Assembly: GCA_016874005.1 (NCBI GenBank)
Contig: VGVQ01000023.1
Coordinates: 1-62,036 of the forward strand
Direction of reading: 5' to 3'
DNA: 62,036 nt
Origin: Gemmatimonadota bacterium
GTDB taxonomy: Bacteria; Gemmatimonadota; Gemmatimonadetes; Gemmatimonadales; GWC2-71-9
Of the stretch, positions 9,815 through 18,597 are shown piece after piece (the first letter of the stretch is position 1; each line of letters starts with the position of its first letter). The translations under genes were made by a program, and so were the position numbers. Under the pieces are notes generated by a model. The model searched no databases. It worked only from the letters and a program-made list of their open reading frames with translations, and was not told the origin of the DNA.

Positions 9815-10864
9815 TCAGCGACGTGGGCGAGAGAAAAGGCTATCCCAGACGGCCAAAGCCGGCTTCGGGAGGAGATCGGTGTCGAGAACCCCGAGTCGGG
9901 CAAAGGGCAACAGCAGGTCTCGCAGCTCCACCGGAAAGGTCGCCAGGTCGAGGTCGGTTGGGGTGAGCTGAATCCACGCCAGCGCGTCCACCGTGGCGAG
10001 GAGGCTCGCGTGGCGGCGGAAATAATCCGCCTGCTCCCGCGGATCGGACGGCTGCGACCCGACACCGGCGCTCGACCAGCCACCCTCGACGACGAGGACG
10101 CCTAACGTCCTACCGTCGAGCAGCCGGCGGTAGTAGTCGCCCGGCAGGTCGGAGGGCATCGCCCACACGACGTAGGGATACGAAGAGAGGCCGAGCACCT
10201 CGATGAAGGGGAAGTCGCGGAAATCCGCCTCGATGCCCTGGTATGGCTGGCCGGTGAACTTGCCCCAGGCGGTCTCCACTTGAACCGACACGAACCGGCG
10301 GGGCCGGGTGGCTAGTCCGGCAAGGTCGCTGGCGGCGGCATTCGCGACGGCCACGACCGCCTGATAGAGCGCGGGCGGCGCAGCGACCCGGATCAAATTG
10401 GTTTCCGCCGCGAGGCCGACGTACTCCGGCCGGTATCTCCTGGCAAAAGCAAGAATCCAGTCGCGATAGAGGCGCTGAACCGACGGCTCGGCAATGCTCC
10501 GTCCGGCGGCCCGGAGGCCGGGGGCTTCCCGACCCCGGATCAGGCCATCGTTGGCATCCGCGACCAGGACCAGGGCGAGGCCTTTACCGCGGTAGTAGGC
10601 GATCAGCTCGTCTTTGGTGCGCCGAAGGATGGAATCCGGCGCGACCCCCGCCAATAACTCGGTCCAGGGAAGCTCCTCGTGCACGATCGCGACGTCGGCC
10701 CGAGGCGTCCACGCCTCCAGCGCCCTCACGGCCACGGCCTGGTCGGGTTTCGGCGGGAGGCCGGCAAAGCCCATTCGATAGCTCCGGGCTCCGCCGGGGG
10801 GTTCCGTGGGCGACTCTGCGCACCCCGCGAGAGCTGCCGCGACGAGACAGACCGCGATTCGCAT
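9815..10864 (-). CDS. Lipoprotein with glycoside-hydrolase-like TIM-barrel domain
   Basis: 349 aa. The ATG at 10864 begins a clear lipoprotein signal (MRIAVCLVAAALAGC, lipobox LAGC); the longer frame to 11011 is discarded for that reason. The mature part has barrel-like strands: FIEVLGLSSYPYV near the centre, VLVVEGGWSSAGVG, and DALAWIQLTPTDLD near the end. This pattern recalls GH53-type or related clan-A hydrolases, with EGGW as a possible nucleophile strand, but I cannot assign substrate. It stands alone, 179 bases from the next gene and about 250 bases downstream of nrdJ. Confidence 0.65.
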   Translation of the reverse strand: MRIAVCLVAAALAGCAESPTEPPGGARSYRMGFAGLPPKPDQAVAVRALEAWTPRADVAIVHEELPWTELLAGVAPDSILRRTKDELIAYYRGKGLALVLVADANDGLIRGREAPGLRAAGRSIAEPSVQRLYRDWILAFARRYRPEYVGLAAETNLIRVAAPPALYQAVVAVANAAASDLAGLATRPRRFVSVQVETAWGKFTGQPYQGIEADFRDFPFIEVLGLSSYPYVVWAMPSDLPGDYYRRLLDGRTLGVLVVEGGWSSAGVGSQPSDPREQADYFRRHASLLATVDALAWIQLTPTDLDLATFPVELRDLLLPFARLGVLDTDLLPKPALAVWDSLFSRPRR

Positions 10865-11060
10865 CCACCTGCCTCCATTTCCAGTCTTCACGCTTGGTGC
10901 AGCATCGGGGCCGTTCGTCGGACAGGCCGGGTGGCGCGTGGGGCGTGGACGGATTCCAATCGGGGTCTGGAGCGGGGTCTGCCCCCCAGCCGTCCGGCAT
11001 CCAGGCGGCATCGGAGATCAAGCCGAGGAGGGCGGCTTAATTGCCTTGCCCCAAGCAAAC

Positions 11061-11087
11061 CGCCCCCGGATGTGCGGTCCGGGGGCG
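11061..11087 (-). terminator. Intrinsic terminator of nrdJ
   Basis: A perfect 10-bp GC-rich stem (11061-11070 paired with 11078-11087) with a 7-base loop lies 30 bases beyond the nrdJ stop. On the minus strand it is followed by GTTTGCTT, a weak T tract. Confidence 0.65.
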
Positions 11088-11116
11088 GCGGGATTCGCGG
11101 GCGGAACAGGGTCAGC

Positions 11117-13663
11117 TCAGCCGCACTCGCTGAATCCGCAGACGTGGCACTTAACACACCCTTCGGCAAACTCGAGTTGAGAACCACAGTCGGGGCAAGA
11201 GCCGGCCAGGGTCTGCTGCATCCCACCCAAGGTCATTTGCTCGTTGCCGCGAATGATCGTCTGGGCGACTGGCTCGGCCACCGAGCCCGCGGCCAGAGAA
11301 CCGGGCAGCAACTCCTGTTGGATACCTTGTTTTTCCTGCATCCACCGCTCGAGCGCGATCCCGACCGCATCGGGCACCGACATGACTTTGTTGGGTCCCA
11401 GGCCCATGGTGCGATCGGAGCTGATCCCCCGGAGCTGGCGGTGGATCTCCTTGATCGGAATACCGGACCGCAGAGCCAAGGAAATCAGCCGTCCGAGCGC
11501 CTCGACGTCGGCCATCAGAGCGCCGCCGGCTTTGCCGAGGCTCATGAAGACTTCGAAGGGCTGACCCTTGTCGTCCTCGGTCAGGGTGACGTAGAGGGTA
11601 CCGAGCGGCGTTTCCAGCCGGCGCACCGATCCCTTCAGCAACTCGGGACGAGAGCGCTTCTGGCGCCGCTGGAGGTTCTCGGACTCGAGTTCGACCACGA
11701 CCTTGCGGAGCCGTTCATTTTCGGCGCGCAGTTCGGCCAATTCGCCGTGGAGATCGGCGCTTGTGTCCCGGGCGGCGAGGTTGACCACGGCTGTCGCGGC
11801 CGGCTGCTCGGCGGTCACCATGATGGCGAGGTCTTCGCGCGCCTCGGCCTTCCCAGCCTTGGTCGCGTCCTCCTGGACTTTCTTGGCCGTGGAACCGGCC
11901 GAGAGCACCTGCATGTCTCGGCTGCCGTCTCGATACACCGTGACACCTTTGCAGCCGAGCTGGAAGGCGAGGCGGTAGATCTCCTCGACCTGGGCCTCGG
12001 TAGCGTGGTTGGCGAAGTTCACCGTCTTGGAGATGGCGCTGTCGTTGGCCTCTTGGAAGGCGGCCTGCATTCGGACGTGCCACTCCGGGGAGATCTCGTT
12101 CGCCGTGGTGAAGACCCGCTGCCACTTCTCGGGCACTTCGGGGTGGCGAGCATGACCCGTTTCGGCGACTCGTTTCATCAGGTCGTCGGAGTACCACCCC
12201 TCGTGCTTGGCGACGGCAACGAAGTCTTCGTTGACATCGGGCATCAACACCCCGGCCTGGTTCCGCATGAAGGCCACCGCGAAGAGCGGCTCAATGCCGG
12301 AGCTGCAGCCCGCGATAATGGAGATCGTGCCGGTAGGGGCCACGGTGGTGACGTTGCAGTTGCGGAGGCGGCGCATCGGGCGAACGCGGTTGCCGTCCTT
12401 GTCGCGGGCACAACTGGCGTCGGGCCCCCAGATGCTGCGCTCCCACTCCGGGAAACTGCCGCGGAGGCCCGCCAGCCGTTCCGATTCGACCTTGGCCTCC
12501 TGGTCGACGAATCGCTGAATCTTACGGCCCAACTCGACCGCCTCCGCCGAGTCGTACGGAAGCCCCAGTCGGACGAACACGTCGGCAAGACCCATCACGC
12601 CGAGTCCGATCCGCCGGATCTTCTGGGCCAGCGCGGTGATCTCCGCCAACGGGTAGTGATTGGCGTCGATGACGTTCTCGAGGAAATGAGTGCAGAGGTG
12701 AACGACCCGCCGGAGATGGGCCCAGTCGAGGTCGCCGTCGACCACGAACGCTCCCAGGTTGATCGAGCCCAAGTTGCAGACGTCGTAGGGGAGCAGCGGC
12801 TGCTCGCCGCACGGGTTGGTCGCTTCGTAGCTGCCGAGATGGGGAACCGGATTGTAATGGTTGGCCCGATCGACGAAGAACACTCCGGGCTCACCGGTTT
12901 TCCAGGCGCCGTGGATGATCCGATTCCAGACCATCCTGGCGTTCAGCTTGCCGATGGGCTTGCCATCCTTGGGATGAAGCAGCTCGTAATCCTGGTCCTT
13001 TTCGACAGCGTCCATGAAGGCATCGGTCACCGCGACCGAGATGTTGAAGTTCGTCACCTTGGTGGTGTCGTCCTTGCAGGTGACGAAGTCCATCACATCG
13101 GGGTGGTCGACCCGGAGAATGCCCATGTTGGCGCCGCGGCGGGTACCGCCCTGCTTGACCACATCGGTCGAGGCATCGAACAGCGTCATGAACGACACCG
13201 GCCCGGAGGCAACTCCCATGGTCGAACGAACGATGTCGTTCTTGGGCCGGAGCTTGGAGAAACTGAAGCCAGTGCCCCCGCCGGATTGGTGGACCAGGGC
13301 CATGGCGGTGAGGGTGTCGTAGATGCCGCTCTTGCCATTGGAAAGAGCATCGTCGACCGGGAGGACGAAGCACGCCGAGAGCTGCCCGAGGGGGCGGCCA
13401 GCGTTCATGAGCGTTGGGGAATTCGGCATGAAGAGCCGCTTCGCCATCAACTCATAGAAAGCCTCGGCCAACGCTTCGATGGCGCCCTCGGAAGCACCGT
13501 AGCCACGATCCGCTTCGGCAATGGTCCGACCGACCCGCCAGAAGAGGTCCTCCGACCCTTCGGTGGGCCTCCCCGCGTCGTCCCGGATGAGATAGCGCTT
13601 CTCCAAGACAGTGAGCGCGTTCGGCGACAGTTCCAGCGGAACCCGTGGCGCGGAAGAACCCAT
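11117..13663 (-). CDS. nrdJ: Adenosylcobalamin-dependent (class II) ribonucleotide reductase
   Basis: 848 aa, ATG at 13663. It reduces ribonucleotides to deoxyribonucleotides with a B12-generated thiyl radical. Family landmarks are FMPNSPTLMNAG, the cysteine in LSACFVLPVDD, the radical/active-site motif NPCGEQPLLPYDVCN, and APTGTISIIAG. A Leu-rich coiled segment follows near residue 640-660. The C-terminus has CPDCG and CVKCHVCGFSEC, the Cys pairs that re-reduce the active site or bind zinc. No cobalamin-riboswitch consensus is visible in the 218-base upstream gap. The gene has its own terminator and no nrdA/B partner here. Confidence 0.95.
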   Translation of the reverse strand: MGSSAPRVPLELSPNALTVLEKRYLIRDDAGRPTEGSEDLFWRVGRTIAEADRGYGASEGAIEALAEAFYELMAKRLFMPNSPTLMNAGRPLGQLSACFVLPVDDALSNGKSGIYDTLTAMALVHQSGGGTGFSFSKLRPKNDIVRSTMGVASGPVSFMTLFDASTDVVKQGGTRRGANMGILRVDHPDVMDFVTCKDDTTKVTNFNISVAVTDAFMDAVEKDQDYELLHPKDGKPIGKLNARMVWNRIIHGAWKTGEPGVFFVDRANHYNPVPHLGSYEATNPCGEQPLLPYDVCNLGSINLGAFVVDGDLDWAHLRRVVHLCTHFLENVIDANHYPLAEITALAQKIRRIGLGVMGLADVFVRLGLPYDSAEAVELGRKIQRFVDQEAKVESERLAGLRGSFPEWERSIWGPDASCARDKDGNRVRPMRRLRNCNVTTVAPTGTISIIAGCSSGIEPLFAVAFMRNQAGVLMPDVNEDFVAVAKHEGWYSDDLMKRVAETGHARHPEVPEKWQRVFTTANEISPEWHVRMQAAFQEANDSAISKTVNFANHATEAQVEEIYRLAFQLGCKGVTVYRDGSRDMQVLSAGSTAKKVQEDATKAGKAEAREDLAIMVTAEQPAATAVVNLAARDTSADLHGELAELRAENERLRKVVVELESENLQRRQKRSRPELLKGSVRRLETPLGTLYVTLTEDDKGQPFEVFMSLGKAGGALMADVEALGRLISLALRSGIPIKEIHRQLRGISSDRTMGLGPNKVMSVPDAVGIALERWMQEKQGIQQELLPGSLAAGSVAEPVAQTIIRGNEQMTLGGMQQTLAGSCPDCGSQLEFAEGCVKCHVCGFSECG

Positions 13664-13881
13664 GGGCGCGTTCCCCTACTCTCTTTGTGGGTGTTGATGG
13701 CGCTGACGACCATCGAGCGACTGAACGAAGCCGGGAGCTTCGCTCCAACCGCCCGCCGCGTTTCGTGACCGATTCGTGAAACGGGAGTAGCAAGCTAGGA
13801 GGAACATCGAAACAACACAATACACCGCAAACTCAAGTAAAATCGAGAAGAAACAGTTCCCACATCACAAATCTGACTTCG

Positions 13882-15987
13882 TCACTTTTCCGGGTCCAGC
13901 ACCTCGAAACGGGCCCGAGCCCAAACCGCTTGGTCGGCGCTCCCCGCCATGGCCAGGCCCACTTCATAGAACCCCGCATCCAAGCGGCTCATTGGCAGCG
14001 AAGCCCGGACAACCCTCGACCACACTTCCACCGCGGTCCCGACTTTGAGCCCCGGGAAATCGCGCCACTTTGCCTCCTTCCGGGCACTGACCGATCGCAA
14101 TCGGATCCGAACTCGCTTCGGATCGAGATCCTCCCCGACCTCCGTCCATGCAATCAGCGTGTCCGCCCGCCCGAACCGTCCGATCGGATCGGCCGGCAGG
14201 TCGCCGGCGACGACGGCTGCCGCCCCAGGGACGCCGAGTAGCAATCGGCCCGCCCTATCCGCCACCCGACCCGGCGTCAACCCGACCTGATCGGCGGCGC
14301 CGAATGCGCCTCGTTCGCCGCCCGCCTCGATCACGGCCCGGACCGAATAATCGCCGGCCGGCGCGGCCAGCCGGGCCACGCCGTAGCGCTGTCCCGCCCG
14401 GCGGGGCACCGCCGGCACCAAGGTGTCGAGGGCATAGGCCATTTCGGTAACTTGGTTCCAGGCGCTGACTCGAACCCGGAGCGGCCGGTCCGATTCGAGG
14501 GAGTCCAGCGCGAAGGTCGGAACCGCGAAGACGACCTCGATGGCTGGCGCACCGGTGGACCGGCCCAGAAAGGCGAACCGGGCCGGGAGATCTCGGCCGA
14601 ACCGGAGCGGATAACGATCGGTGGTGAGGGCCAGGTTTTTCGCCGCTCGCCCAAACTCCCGCTCCCGAACCCGAAACTGATCCCGCTGCTCGCGGCGACC
14701 GGCGGCTGCCGCTTGATAGAACGGCGACAGCTGGGCTCGGGACTGGAGTAGCGCCTCCGCCAGGTCCAGCTCACCAGACCGCTCGTCGCCGGCTGGCTGG
14801 CCCGAACGCCGGTCGGCAATCAGATCGAACAGGCTCTCGGTGACCCGGTAGTTGCTGGTGTCGGCTCCGGCGGCGAAATGGACCACGAGATCGCCCTCGG
14901 GCCGCCGATATCGCCAGGTCTCGTTGAGGTTGAGCTGCTCGAGTTTCAGGGCGGCCCTGCCGTCAGGCTCCCCGTGGCGGATGAAGACGGCTACCCGCTG
15001 ATCGTCGGGATTGGAGAAGCGGCGCTCGGCTGCGGCCAGTCGCCGATAGTGTTCGATCAGCCGCTCGCCGTTCGATCGAAGCTCGGCGCGGTCGCGAATC
15101 GCCCAGAAACGCCAGGCGACCTGGCTCCGGTCTTCCGGCGACGCCCGAATGAACCGATCCAACTCGTCCGCGCTCGCGATCCAGCCGAGATCGGCCTGCG
15201 CCAACGCAATGGCGTCCGGGTCTTCGCTCGTCAGGGCGCGGAAGTACCTATCGACCCCGTCGATTCGGCCGGCCGTCAGTCGAGTCCGGGCCGACTCCAG
15301 CAAGCCGAGCGAGGGTGTCGAGTCCAACGAGGCGGCATGATCGAACGCGGCGATCGCCCGGGCGGAGTCGCCCAGCAAGCGCTCGACGCGCCCCGCCGCG
15401 ATTGCCACTCGCGCGGACGAGCTGCGGCCCGGGATCAGTCGGCGAAGGGCGTCGCGGTAGACGGAGGACGATGGCGCATCGCGACGGGAAAGGGCCAACG
15501 CCTCGAGCCGAGGAGCGAGGCCGGCGTCGAGCTCAACTGCCCGAGCGAAGGCACCCGTCGCCCTGGCCCAGGCGTCCCGCGCGAAGAGGGCCTCGGTCCC
15601 GGCATCGGTAGCATTCGCCGCTTCGCCGAGCCGACGTTCCGCCCGGCCGAGCCCGAACCAGGCGGCCGGCCATTGGGGATCGAGTTGAGTCGCCCATTTT
15701 AGCTCCGCGGTCGCATCCCGGGGCTGGTCGAGGGCGATCGCGAGCATGCCGAGCCGAAAATGCACCGCCGCGCTGGACCTCTCCCGCCGGGCCCGGAGGA
15801 GAAGCTCGCGTTCCCAGCCCTGGAGCACTTGCCGGTCGGTCGTCGAGGCAACCGAATCGGCGAAACGCTCGGCGGCGAGCCGCCGCTCGCGGATCGCCGC
15901 CGATTGCCCGTCGAGGGGTGCCGGCGAGGCGGGGAGAGACAGGGCCCCGAGGAGAGCCCAACCGAGCAAAGATATGGAACGAGTCAC
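13882..15987 (-). CDS. TPR protein with GWxTD-like domain, exported
   Basis: About 701 aa from a GTG at 15987, chosen because a signal peptide starts there (SISLLGWALLGALSLPASPA); a TTG at 16077 extends the frame by 30 residues. Residues about 45-300 contain tetratricopeptide-like helices (RLGMLAIALDQPRDATAELKWA, LDPQWPAAWFGLGRAERRLG). The middle has VAVFIRHGEPDG and WRYRRPEGDLVVHF, which recall the GWxTD domain found in GC-rich Gram-negative bacteria. The C-terminal third is beta-rich. Probably a periplasmic scaffold; no catalytic motif seen. It faces the PP2C gene across a 157-base divergent region. Confidence 0.75.
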   Translation of the reverse strand: MTRSISLLGWALLGALSLPASPAPLDGQSAAIRERRLAAERFADSVASTTDRQVLQGWERELLLRARRERSSAAVHFRLGMLAIALDQPRDATAELKWATQLDPQWPAAWFGLGRAERRLGEAANATDAGTEALFARDAWARATGAFARAVELDAGLAPRLEALALSRRDAPSSSVYRDALRRLIPGRSSSARVAIAAGRVERLLGDSARAIAAFDHAASLDSTPSLGLLESARTRLTAGRIDGVDRYFRALTSEDPDAIALAQADLGWIASADELDRFIRASPEDRSQVAWRFWAIRDRAELRSNGERLIEHYRRLAAAERRFSNPDDQRVAVFIRHGEPDGRAALKLEQLNLNETWRYRRPEGDLVVHFAAGADTSNYRVTESLFDLIADRRSGQPAGDERSGELDLAEALLQSRAQLSPFYQAAAAGRREQRDQFRVREREFGRAAKNLALTTDRYPLRFGRDLPARFAFLGRSTGAPAIEVVFAVPTFALDSLESDRPLRVRVSAWNQVTEMAYALDTLVPAVPRRAGQRYGVARLAAPAGDYSVRAVIEAGGERGAFGAADQVGLTPGRVADRAGRLLLGVPGAAAVVAGDLPADPIGRFGRADTLIAWTEVGEDLDPKRVRIRLRSVSARKEAKWRDFPGLKVGTAVEVWSRVVRASLPMSRLDAGFYEVGLAMAGSADQAVWARARFEVLDPEK

Positions 15988-16105
15988 AGGCAGGGAGACG
16001 TCCAACCGCGTGGGGACCCACACCGGTGCCAGTGCCCGACACCCCCCGATCGCGGTACATCGCTGCAAGGTACACAATGACTAGGACTTATATCAATCAG
16101 GGATG

Positions 16106-16135
16106 TTGACGCTGTGGCTCAACGGAGCCTAGATT
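16106..16135 (+). promoter_or_regulatory. Candidate sigma-70-type promoter of the PP2C gene
   Basis: TTGACG (16106-16111) and TAGATT (16130-16135) are separated by 18 bases. The ATG of the phosphatase gene is only nine bases after the -10, so the transcript would be leaderless or nearly so. No Shine-Dalgarno is seen before the ATG, in agreement. Confidence 0.4.
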
Positions 16136-16144
16136 CCGGCCCGG

Positions 16145-17170
16145 ATGAAGAATCCCACCGTCTCGCTCGAGATCGCCGCCCGCACCGACCTGGGCCGGAC
16201 CCGCGATCACAACGAGGACACCTACTTCTGCGCCGACCTCTCGGGCGACGCCGCCGCCATGGCGAACCGCGAGCGTGGGGTGGTTGGTTTGCGCGGCGCC
16301 CTCTTCTTGGTCGCGGACGGCATGGGGGGCGCGGCCGCGGGCGAGATCGCGAGCGCCATGGCGGCTGAGACAATCGCCGAACATCTCCGATTGCGTTGGT
16401 CGGGACCCGGCGGGGCCGAGGAGGATTTCATCCAGTCCCTTCGCGAAGCGGTCGAGGGTGCCAACGACCGGATTCACGCCTACGCCGGCCAGCACCCCGA
16501 CGCTCGGGGCATGGGAACGACGGCGACGGTAGCCGGGGTGCTCAACGGGCGCTTGCACCTCGCCCAAGTCGGCGACAGCAGGGCCTACCTGGTTCGGCGC
16601 GGCGGGATCGCCCAGCTCACCAAGGATCAGTCGCTGATGCAGCGGCTGATCGACGCCGGCGAGCTGACCGAGGAACAGGCCGCCCAAAGCGAGCGCCGCA
16701 ATATCATCCTCCAGGCGTTAGGCCCGGATCCGCGGATCCGGATGGACATCACCTACCAGGATCTGGCCCGAGGCGACACCCTGATCCTCTGCTCGGATGG
16801 GCTGTCGGGCCAGCTGACCCGGGCCGAGATTGGCCAGATCGTCGGCGAATCGCCTTCCGTGGCGGACGCCTGTGACCGGTTGATCTCGGCGGCGAACGAC
16901 CGCGGCGGTCCCGACAACATCACGGTCGTCGTGGTGAAGTTCGGAGGCGACCTGCCGGAGTCCACCGACGAGGAACCGGGGTACCATGCCTATCCGGTCG
17001 GCGAAAGCAGCGGCGAGGCTCCCGCTGTCGACCCGGAGCCGAGCCCGCTGGCACCGGAGCCGCCGGCCCCGGTCGTGCCGGCGCCGCGAACCGGCTCGCC
17101 CGTCGCGATGGCGGCCGCCGTGGTCGCCGTCTTGCTCGTCCTGCTCGTTCTCTTCCTCTTGATCAGCTAG
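16145..17170 (+). CDS. PP2C-family serine/threonine phosphatase, membrane-anchored
   Basis: 341 aa. The catalytic domain (about 1-245) shows the metal-binding PP2C motifs in order: RTRDHNEDTYF, LVADGMGGAAAGE, GMGTTATV, VGDSRAYLVR, DTLILCSDGLSG and GGPDNITVVVV. It would dephosphorylate Ser/Thr on proteins, usually countering a Hanks-type kinase. A Pro/Glu-rich linker leads to one C-terminal membrane helix (about 318-341), an uncommon anchor position. The FHA protein follows after 15 bases, so phosphothreonine recognition and dephosphorylation are encoded together. No kinase gene is in the window. Confidence 0.93.
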   Translation: MKNPTVSLEIAARTDLGRTRDHNEDTYFCADLSGDAAAMANRERGVVGLRGALFLVADGMGGAAAGEIASAMAAETIAEHLRLRWSGPGGAEEDFIQSLREAVEGANDRIHAYAGQHPDARGMGTTATVAGVLNGRLHLAQVGDSRAYLVRRGGIAQLTKDQSLMQRLIDAGELTEEQAAQSERRNIILQALGPDPRIRMDITYQDLARGDTLILCSDGLSGQLTRAEIGQIVGESPSVADACDRLISAANDRGGPDNITVVVVKFGGDLPESTDEEPGYHAYPVGESSGEAPAVDPEPSPLAPEPPAPVVPAPRTGSPVAMAAAVVAVLLVLLVLFLLIS

Positions 17171-17185
17171 TCGTTCGACCGCGGC

Positions 17186-18544
17186 ATGTTCGCCCAGTTC
17201 ACCTATCGCGACGGTCCCGCTGTGGGAGCAACCCGCGTCGTTGGGCACGACTTCGCGACCCTGGGCCGAGACCCCCAGGCCGACGTTCCGCTCGATTCGG
17301 TGCAGTACCCTGAGGTCTCGGTTCGGCACGCGGCGGTGTTCAAGCAAGGTGGCGGTTACCTGCTCCGCGATCTCGGCAGCACCAACGGAACGTTCCTGAA
17401 CGGGACCCGAGTGCGGGGTGATCGTCCGATCGAGGTCGGCGACCGGATCCAACTCGGGCCCGGTGGACCGGTCGTCGAATTCGGCGCCACGGCGGTGCCG
17501 CCCCACGGGAACCGATCCGCCGCGGGAGCCACGCCGTCGCCGGCGAGCCGGCTCGAGATCCACGCCCCGCGTCAGCGGACCACCTCCCCGGTCGGTTACC
17601 GGCGACCGAATCCCCGACGGCGCCCCTGGCTCGTCGGGCTCGTCACGGTCGTGGTCCTGGGCGCTTCCGCCGCGATCGGCTTGGGGTATCAGGCCCGGCG
17701 GGCGGCGGAAGTGCTGGCCGCCCGCCGCGACGCGCTGCAGCGGCAAGCCGACGATGTCCGCAACCGGCTGGATGGGGCGAGGGCACCTAACGACGGCCTC
17801 CGGGCGGCGGTGCGCGCCGCCATTTCGGGCCTCGAGACCGTCAGGTCGGACCTCGGGGCGGCGGCCAGCGACTCGGCGGTCGATCGGGCCGCGGCCCGCT
17901 TGGACAGCCTGGCCACGGCGGTCGCGCCGGTGCTGGCGGCGATCGCCACCGACCCGACGGGGGCGCGGCGGGAAGGCGTCGGCCGGGTGGCCGTCATCAT
18001 TGGCGAGTTCGTCCGGGGGGCGACGGCGGCCGCCAGCGGCATCGCCTTGCTCCGGATCGGCGACACCACCTGGTTCGCGACCGAACGACGGACCGCGGTC
18101 GATTCGATCGGGGTCCCGGCGATCCGTTTCGCGGTCATCGCCGACGGCGACCGGGCGGCGGCGCTCGGCCGGCTGGTCCGCGCCGACGACTCGTTAGGCG
18201 TGGCCATCGTGGCGGTCATCCGGGTCGAGTCACCGGAGCCGTCGCCGTCCGGAAACGTCCCCAGGATCGGCGAAACGCTGGTCCAAGTCGGCTTTCCCTT
18301 CGGGGCCGACTCGTTGGGCGAGTGGCGGTCGACCGGGGCGGCGGCCCAGGCCGCGGTCGCGACCGTCACCGCGGTCGACTCCACTGCCGTTCGACTGACG
18401 GGATACGGCGTCGGGGGCTGGCCCGGGAGCGCGTTGCTCGACCGGGCGGGAGCCGTGGTGGGAATGGTGAGCGGCCCTCCCGGAGGTGATCTCAGGGTGA
18501 TTCCGATCGCCAGACTCCGCCGGCTGGTCGAGACCAAGCGCTAG
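17186..18544 (+). CDS. FHA domain - membrane helix - trypsin-like (probably inactive) protease-fold protein
   Basis: 452 aa. The N-terminal FHA domain (about 18-98) has the phosphothreonine-binding residues in LGRDP, VSVRHAAVF and LGSTNGTFLNG. A Pro/Arg linker leads to one membrane helix (148-168), then a coiled stretch rich in Ala/Arg (170-260). The outer C-terminal part (about 265-445) has strands resembling a trypsin/HtrA fold and ends VGGWPGSALLDRAGAVVGMVSG. That matches the position of the GNSGGP motif but lacks the normal GxSGG order, and no catalytic His or Asp is evident. I infer a sensor with a degenerate protease fold. Partner of the PP2C gene. Confidence 0.8.
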   Translation: MFAQFTYRDGPAVGATRVVGHDFATLGRDPQADVPLDSVQYPEVSVRHAAVFKQGGGYLLRDLGSTNGTFLNGTRVRGDRPIEVGDRIQLGPGGPVVEFGATAVPPHGNRSAAGATPSPASRLEIHAPRQRTTSPVGYRRPNPRRRPWLVGLVTVVVLGASAAIGLGYQARRAAEVLAARRDALQRQADDVRNRLDGARAPNDGLRAAVRAAISGLETVRSDLGAAASDSAVDRAAARLDSLATAVAPVLAAIATDPTGARREGVGRVAVIIGEFVRGATAAASGIALLRIGDTTWFATERRTAVDSIGVPAIRFAVIADGDRAAALGRLVRADDSLGVAIVAVIRVESPEPSPSGNVPRIGETLVQVGFPFGADSLGEWRSTGAAAQAAVATVTAVDSTAVRLTGYGVGGWPGSALLDRAGAVVGMVSGPPGGDLRVIPIARLRRLVETKR

Positions 18545-18597
18545 GCGGGGACGTCGCCGGCGGATCGCCGAGAAGCTGACCAGGGGACGCTGTCCGC

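Noticed and set aside
10679-13768. 1029-codon open frame on the plus strand opposite nrdJ
   Set aside because: It is antisense to a well-supported enzyme, with Gly/Arg/His-rich composition and no motifs; long empty frames are expected in GC-rich DNA.
13664-13881. Possible cobalamin riboswitch or NrdR boxes before nrdJ
   Set aside because: No B12-box core and no convincing paired NrdR boxes; an ACACAATACACC-like stretch is too weak.
16016-16045. Resemblance of CACCGGTGCC segments here and at 26432-26443 to a dispersed REP-like repeat
   Set aside because: Only the short palindrome is shared and just two copies were noticed; not enough for a repeat family.
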